Assembly (NCBI GenBank): GCA_030063045.1
Contig: JAQSEB010000037.1
Span: forward strand, 2,356,001 to 2,420,000
DNA length: 64,000 bases
DNA from: Pratylenchus scribneri
Taxonomy: Eukaryota > Nematoda > Chromadorea > Rhabditida > Pratylenchidae
Direction: 5' to 3'
Within the stretch, counting starts at the first letter, position 1. Each line of letters starts with the position of its first letter. Below are positions 60,901-64,000 of this stretch, one piece after another. Below the pieces are notes generated by a model, which did not search any database, had not been told where the DNA came from, and saw only the letters and a program-made list of their open reading frames with translations. Both the position numbers and the translations under genes were made by a program.

Positions 60901-62754
60901 ACTTCAATCTCTACCAATAAAATATTTTCCTCTCCGCAATACTGGTAGTGATTGTTTTGCCAATTCATTGATACAATGCTTCCGATTTATCGATGAAATT
61001 CAAATGAAGGCTAATGATTTTTATGCTCTTGATCTTTCCTTGCACATAGCAGATCCTCTTGCATTCAGAAATTATGACACACTAAAGGAACTTGGTAATT
61101 TTAACTTTAAATTTATAATTATTAACGATTGTAATTTGTAGGAAAAATTTTAACTCAGAATGTGAAAAGTTGCTCAAGATTGAGAAGCATGGAAAATGCA
61201 AAACGAAAAAATTTACATATTGGACAACAAGATGTTATGGATTTTTTGCAAATGTTTTTTGAACTTGACAATGAATTGATAAATTTCTCGGAATTATTCG
61301 AATACAAAAGAAAAACCAAAGTTAAATGCAATAATTGCGGCTATATTAGCGCCACAGATCATGTTGAACATCATTATTCTTTGGAATATTTGGAAGATGG
61401 CCCTCAAGATTTGAGCAATAAAGTTTTGGCCACAAATGAACAAGTCGAGTTGCAGCCTGAATGGAGATGTGAAAATAGTTGTGGAAAGAAAATGGGATGT
61501 TCCAAAACAACAACATATGATGTTTCTAATACTCGATATCTTGCCATGCAATTTTTACTGTTTCCCCGAGCACAAAAAGTTTTTCCATGGATCAATAATT
61601 ATGATATTAATGCACAACAAATTTTGGGTAATAATGATAATTGCATTTGATTAAAATATAATGTTAATCTAAAGGAGCAAAATGGAAAATTGTTGCAACA
61701 ATTGTGCATCAAGGCCCAACTATTCATGCAGGCCATTATTTCACATATGCTTTCGAAAATGGTCAATGGTACAAGCATGAAGATACATTGCGACCAACAA
61801 TAGTTGCTTCACCGTTTGTCAATGAAGAAGATATCCTCTATTTGGAACAAACAAATTATGTCGTCATTTATAAAAGAGTTGATGAAAATGTGCATAAACC
61901 ATCATCAATAATTGAGCGTAATTTATTGATGTAAATTTAATGATTATTGATCGTATAATTTTAGCAATGGAAATTGATCAACCGTCAACATCAGTTGTTC
62001 CAATTCAGGAAATTCAAACAATTCATCGTCCAACACAACCAATTACTCAGAAGAAAACAATAGCAACACCATCTGCTCTTTCCTACACACTTCCAGCCAA
62101 GCACTGGGCGACGAGACATCCTAAATTCTGGATCGTTATGGATGATATTGTCAATTTGCATGTTGATGCTATAGTCAATGCTGCTAATTCAACATTGTTG
62201 GGTGGAGCTGGAATTGATGCCATAATACATCAAGCTGCTGGACCACAATTGCTAACAGAATGCAGCCAAATCAAAGAATATTCCAAAGGGAAAAGATGTG
62301 CGGTTGGAGATGCCAAAATTACGGGAGCATATAATATTCGGAATGTTCGATGTAAATTTTCGTTTTTTTCTTATATTATATTGAGAACATATATTAAAGA
62401 TATCATCCACACAGTTGGTCCAAGAATTTCGGAAGAAGAACGGCCAACTAATGAACAAATTTTACAATTGAAAAATTGTTATATCACCTCATTAAATTTG
62501 GCGAAGTATCATGGAATAAAATCAATTGTATTTCATTCAAAATATCATTGCATTTTTAATTTAAAAATTAAAGGCATTCCCATGCATCTCAACTGGCATT
62601 TTTAACTTTCCTGCTGAAGACGCGGCATGGTATGCATCGACTGCAATTTTGGAATGGTTGAAAGTGCCTGGAAATAATATGGAAGCAATATTTGTGTGCA
62701 TTTACAATGATAAGAAAATGTTGCAATACTATATAGCTACTGTACAAAGATAAT
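47817..62754 (+). CDS. element gene 3: giant multidomain Helitron polyprotein
   Basis: About 40 short exons read continuously through in-frame GT/AG introns (mostly 40-60 nt) from ATG 47,817 to the stop at 62,754, giving roughly 4,000 residues. Domain order: N-terminal unknown, RING-like, OTU-like, AT-hook/Ser-Arg linkers, HUH Rep, Pif1 helicase, macro-1 (degenerate), USP-1, Cys-less USP, Ulp1, macro-2, USP-2, macro-3. Rep and helicase are the rolling-circle engine; the rest would remove ubiquitin, SUMO-type modifiers and ADP-ribose. The encoded proteases could also cut the chain itself. I cannot exclude that it is two or three genes, but no internal poly(A) signal plus new start is convincing, and linker words such as MEIGSD, MEVDEE, MEIDEQ and MEIDQ mark the joins. 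Individual domains are listed below. Confidence 0.75.
49018..50027 (+). CDS. giant gene: OTU-like cysteine protease domain (tentative)
   Basis: After a Ser/Pro linker (about 49,021-49,122), exons from 49,160 encode [10 protein letters not shown] and then [28 protein letters not shown] and [20 protein letters not shown]. The order small-Cys-aromatic, a helix ending LR..v..YL, and a W-G/L..L...L...I.V strand is the OTU pattern, and Helitrons with OTU domains are known. The Cys is in SC, not the usual DGNC, and I cannot identify the catalytic His with confidence. It could be inactive or a different fold. Confidence 0.4.
50056..50870 (+). CDS. giant gene: AT-hook-like, Ser/Arg-rich linker
   Basis: Two successive exons repeat the theme SDKSDRESS followed by basic GRxPKK words ([18 protein letters not shown] and [12 protein letters not shown]). 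The duplicated exon structure suggests an internal duplication. GRKPK is close to the AT-hook core and would bind AT-rich DNA, which suits the element and its host. The following part ([18 protein letters not shown]) leads into the Rep region. Confidence 0.5.
50879..54441 (+). CDS. giant gene: Helitron HUH Rep (rolling-circle endonuclease)
   Basis: Begins with a zinc-binding-like KCPYSDCD ... KCCAKGRV segment typical of Helitron Rep N-termini. The core has [14 protein letters not shown] (motif 1), [23 protein letters not shown] joined over an intron to [13 protein letters not shown] (HUH motif, H-A-H), and [11 protein letters not shown] with the two-tyrosine motif YxxKY at about 53,343-53,375. 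All catalytic residues for nicking and strand transfer are present. The domain continues through [14 protein letters not shown] and [20 protein letters not shown] into the helicase. This protein would cut one strand at the element ends and attach to the 5' end by tyrosine. Confidence 0.92.
54442..56330 (+). CDS. giant gene: Pif1-family DNA helicase
   Basis: Walker [10 protein letters not shown] is near 54,692, [13 protein letters not shown] motif Ia near 54,810, Walker B VLIIDEIT near 54,964 and [14 protein letters not shown] near 55,145. These are followed by [18 protein letters not shown] (split by an intron at about 56,041) and [14 protein letters not shown] with YVALSRVRD. The motif order and spacing are those of the SF1B Pif1/RecD-like helicase always fused to Helitron Rep, where it unwinds the transferred strand. 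No motif is missing and no stop interrupts it. Confidence 0.93.
56347..57200 (+). CDS. giant gene: degenerate macro domain 1
   Basis: After a Ser/Thr/Pro linker ([11 protein letters not shown]...), the sequence [20 protein letters not shown] aligns with the first strand of macro domains, but the ADP-ribose-binding NAAN is VNPLNE and the GG.GVD loop is lost. Later parts are clear: [11 protein letters not shown] (usual IIHxVGP), [35 protein letters not shown] and [17 protein letters not shown]. It probably no longer hydrolyses ADP-ribose and may have a binding or structural role. Confidence 0.7.
57201..58385 (+). CDS. giant gene: USP-type deubiquitinase 1 (C19 peptidase)
   Basis: Cys box [18 protein letters not shown] has the nucleophile Cys. 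[11 protein letters not shown] is the conserved QQD helix. A zinc ribbon is formed by KCNNC and the later pair [10 protein letters not shown]. The His box [20 protein letters not shown] has the catalytic His, and YVVIYKK ends the fold. Length, about 330 residues, fits a compact USP. It would remove ubiquitin or a ubiquitin-like modifier. It strongly resembles the second USP at 60.9-61.9 kb, so one arose from the other by duplication. Confidence 0.85.
58386..59335 (+). CDS. giant gene: USP-like domain without catalytic Cys
   Basis: Aligns with the two USPs at both ends: [20 protein letters not shown] stands where they have [17 protein letters not shown], and [20 protein letters not shown] with [10 protein letters not shown] where they have the His box. 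[17 protein letters not shown] keeps a CxxC. The nucleophile Cys is replaced, so it cannot act as a cysteine protease. Inactive USPs elsewhere serve as ubiquitin-binding or scaffold modules; that role here is inference. Confidence 0.6.
59336..60220 (+). CDS. giant gene: Ulp1/SENP-type (C48) cysteine protease
   Basis: [20 protein letters not shown] is the substrate-groove helix. A GC-AG intron (59,615-59,658) leads to [14 protein letters not shown], followed by [17 protein letters not shown] (catalytic His), [10 protein letters not shown] (Asp) and [19 protein letters not shown] (oxyanion Gln and nucleophile Cys). The His-Asp-Gln-Cys set is complete. Family members remove SUMO or NEDD8; in mobile elements and viruses they also process polyproteins. 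Both roles are plausible in this chain. Confidence 0.9.
60221..60850 (+). CDS. giant gene: MacroD-type macro domain 2
   Basis: [19 protein letters not shown], then [22 protein letters not shown] (split here), [44 protein letters not shown], and [17 protein letters not shown] after an intron. NAAN, the [10 protein letters not shown] loop and STGIYNYP are the signatures of ADP-ribosyl-hydrolysing macro domains. All main binding residues are present, so activity against mono-ADP-ribose marks is likely. Confidence 0.88.
60851..61935 (+). CDS. giant gene: USP-type deubiquitinase 2
   Basis: [18 protein letters not shown] (Cys box), [22 protein letters not shown] with a second pair in [10 protein letters not shown], and [20 protein letters not shown] (His box). 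Catalytic residues and zinc ribbon are complete. Closely similar to USP-1, including the order macro then USP, which argues for duplication of a macro-USP block. Confidence 0.87.
61936..62754 (+). CDS. giant gene: macro domain 3 and C-terminus
   Basis: After a [14 protein letters not shown] linker: [73 protein letters not shown], then [17 protein letters not shown] after an intron near 62,531-62,574. All MacroD-type signatures are kept. The chain ends shortly after the domain with [15 protein letters not shown] and a stop at 62,752-62,754. Confidence 0.87.
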
Positions 62755-63620
62755 ATGAACTATAACATTATTCATGGCAATTTCACACATCAAAATTTAT
62801 ATTATATTATTTATTGTTATTCTTTCATATAAAATTTTTTTTCATTTGTCATATTTTATCCTGTTATTCATATAATATTTTTGTTTATTATATACAATAT
62901 TTGAAATATTAACCTTTTAATTTTCTTTAAATGTCATTTTTAATTTTTCTTTCATTTTAATCTTCATTTTTAATAAATTTCATTAAATGCATTAAATTTT
63001 TTCTTTATAATTCATATTTTATTTACTATAGGTTAATTATTTTTCATAACGTAATTATAAATTTTTAAATTTATTATTTGATAAAAATTATATAACAACA
63101 TTACAATTATAATTGAGCCACGAAGAGGCGAAGATAATATTTATTAAATTGAGCCCCGAAGGGGCGAAAATATATTATAAACTGAGCCCCAAAGGGGCGA
63201 AAATGGCATGAATTTTAAAAATAAGTTCCAAGAGCCAATATTACTTATATTGCATCAATCGATGGCGGTTTGCTTGGGACGAGGCTGAGCTCGCGGAGGC
63301 CGCGAAGCGGCCGAAGCGAGCGAAGCCGAGTCCCAAGCGAATTGACAACGCAACATGTATAGATTATTTCTTCAAAAAATTTTCGTTTGGTATTTAGTTT
63401 TTTTAAGTTTTACCATATTTCATACAAGAGATAGTTGAGCGCCGAAGGCGCGAAGCGATTGATCTGAGCCCCGAAGGGGCGAAGATGAAAAAAATTTAAC
63501 GAAATCATGATTTTCTCAAAAGACTAGAGCTCAGCAGTATCTTTCGTCTTAATATATTTCTCAACCTCAAAATTTTCATTCCAGTATAATTTGAAAAGCG
63601 GAAGTTGTACGCGGTTTAAG
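62755..63620. other. 3' flank of the giant gene with GC-rich hairpins
   Basis: AT-rich until 63,110, then several GAGCCCCGAAGGGGCGAA-like hairpin words (about 63,116, 63,152, 63,183, 63,436 and 63,464) and one long hairpin at 63,272-63,338. No gene seen. These lie inside the proposed element, just before its 3' terminus. Confidence 0.6.
63272..63338. repeat. 32-base-arm hairpin with only G-A mismatches and GAA loop
   Basis: Arms 63,272-63,303 and 63,307-63,338 pair around a GAA loop. The only non-Watson-Crick positions are three internal loops made entirely of G opposite A (63,281-282, 63,287-288, 63,295-297). Confidence 0.9.
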
Positions 63621-63638
63621 AGCCCGCTTGCGGGCTAG
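63621..63638 (+). other. proposed Helitron 3' terminus (hairpin plus CTAG)
   Basis: AGCCCGC-TT-GCGGGCTAG followed by T. Hairpin plus CTRR is the canonical Helitron 3' signature, although the usual spacing of about 10 bases is absent here. The repeat R1 starts immediately after. Confidence 0.5.
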
Positions 63639-64000
63639 TATGTATATAAAAAAAAGAGGGGGGACCCACACAAATCAAAGTCTAAATGAGTTCGGGGAAG
63701 GTTTTTAAGGCTAGAGTTCGGTTCTTTGACATAATGATCTCCTAGCGGACAACTTTGGGTATCGATTTTGGGTCCCCAGCCAAAGGGTTTAAAAACCGGT
63801 TTCGAGAGTGGCCAAGTCGAGAGTTTGCTCGGGTTTGAGATTTTCCCCGTGAATTTGATGTTTTTATGGGTAATCGAGCATGGCGAATATTTTGGAAAAA
63901 AAATTTTTTTTACGCGAGCGTTTTCCGCTCCGGCATAGTGCCAATATAAAAATTAGGGGGGATGTAGCTTTGAAATCAAATTTGAGATTTTGCCGGAGGT
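63639..64000 (+). repeat. dispersed repeat R1, copy 2 (cut by window end)
   Basis: Matches 31,194-31,556 at roughly 85-90% in the same orientation, from TATGTATATAA onward. No coding signal. Confidence 0.8.

Larger units (their letters stand above)
41505..63638 (+). mobile_element. Helitron-like element with envelope-like gene and giant Rep-helicase-DUB polyprotein
   Basis: Contains a complete HUH Rep and Pif1-type helicase, the defining pair of Helitrons, plus two further genes linked by shared non-coding modules. The proposed 3' end is the 7-bp hairpin AGCCCGC-TT-GCGGGCT at 63,621-63,636 overlapping CTAG at 63,635-63,638 and followed by T, as in canonical Helitrons. Homology to dispersed repeat R1 starts exactly at the next base. 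The left end is not resolved: I see no certain TC terminus, and the tandem array at 40.1-41.5 kb may be internal. Coding frames look intact throughout, suggesting a young copy. Confidence 0.6.

Overview
This is eukaryotic, very AT-rich DNA, most likely from a nematode. Short introns (mostly about 40-60 nt) end in TTTTAG-like acceptors, and one gene is clearly a PNUTS (PPP1R10) relative. A root-knot or cyst nematode (Tylenchina) would fit the base composition and intron style, but the sequence alone does not settle the species.

Layout. 1-17,158 is one continuous T/G-rich satellite built on a 24-bp unit, with kilobase-scale higher-order repeats. 17,588-28,065 (minus) is a 22-exon PNUTS-like gene: TFIIS-N/LW domain, RVxF PP1-docking site, CCCH zinc finger, RGG and RS tail. 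A tRNA-Lys(CTT) gene lies in one of its introns. 28,637-30,827 (minus) is a small Gln/His-rich gene upstream of it. 31.2-33.0 kb is dispersed repeat and tRNA-like debris. 33.0-37.7 kb is a 2.34-kb near-identical tandem duplication, followed by a diverged third copy of a small exon. 38.6-41.5 kb is AT-rich, with a fold-back element and twelve copies of a roughly 117-121-bp repeat that carries a covarying stem.

The highlight is 41.5-63.64 kb, which I read as a large Helitron-like rolling-circle element with three plus-strand genes: (1) a coiled-coil protein (42.8-43.97 kb), (2) an envelope/fusion-glycoprotein-like membrane protein (44.77-46.79 kb), and (3) a giant many-exon gene (47.8-62.75 kb). 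In order, gene 3 encodes a RING-like zinc finger, an OTU-like domain, AT-hook-like Ser/Arg-rich linkers, Helitron HUH Rep, Pif1 helicase, a degenerate macro domain, a USP deubiquitinase, a USP-like domain without the catalytic Cys, a Ulp1/SENP protease, a MacroD-type macro domain, a second intact USP and a third macro domain. The whole chain reads through spliced frames with no certain inactivating break. Shared non-coding modules tie the three genes together: a 171-bp structured module lies behind genes 1 and 2, and a covarying hairpin module lies in front of genes 1 and 3. A hairpin followed by CTAG at 63,621-63,638 looks like a Helitron 3' terminus.

Inference: the element appears to combine rolling-circle transposition with enzymes that would edit ubiquitin, SUMO and ADP-ribose marks and with a possible membrane fusogen. 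That is a virus-like set of functions. No expression or mobility can be shown from sequence alone.
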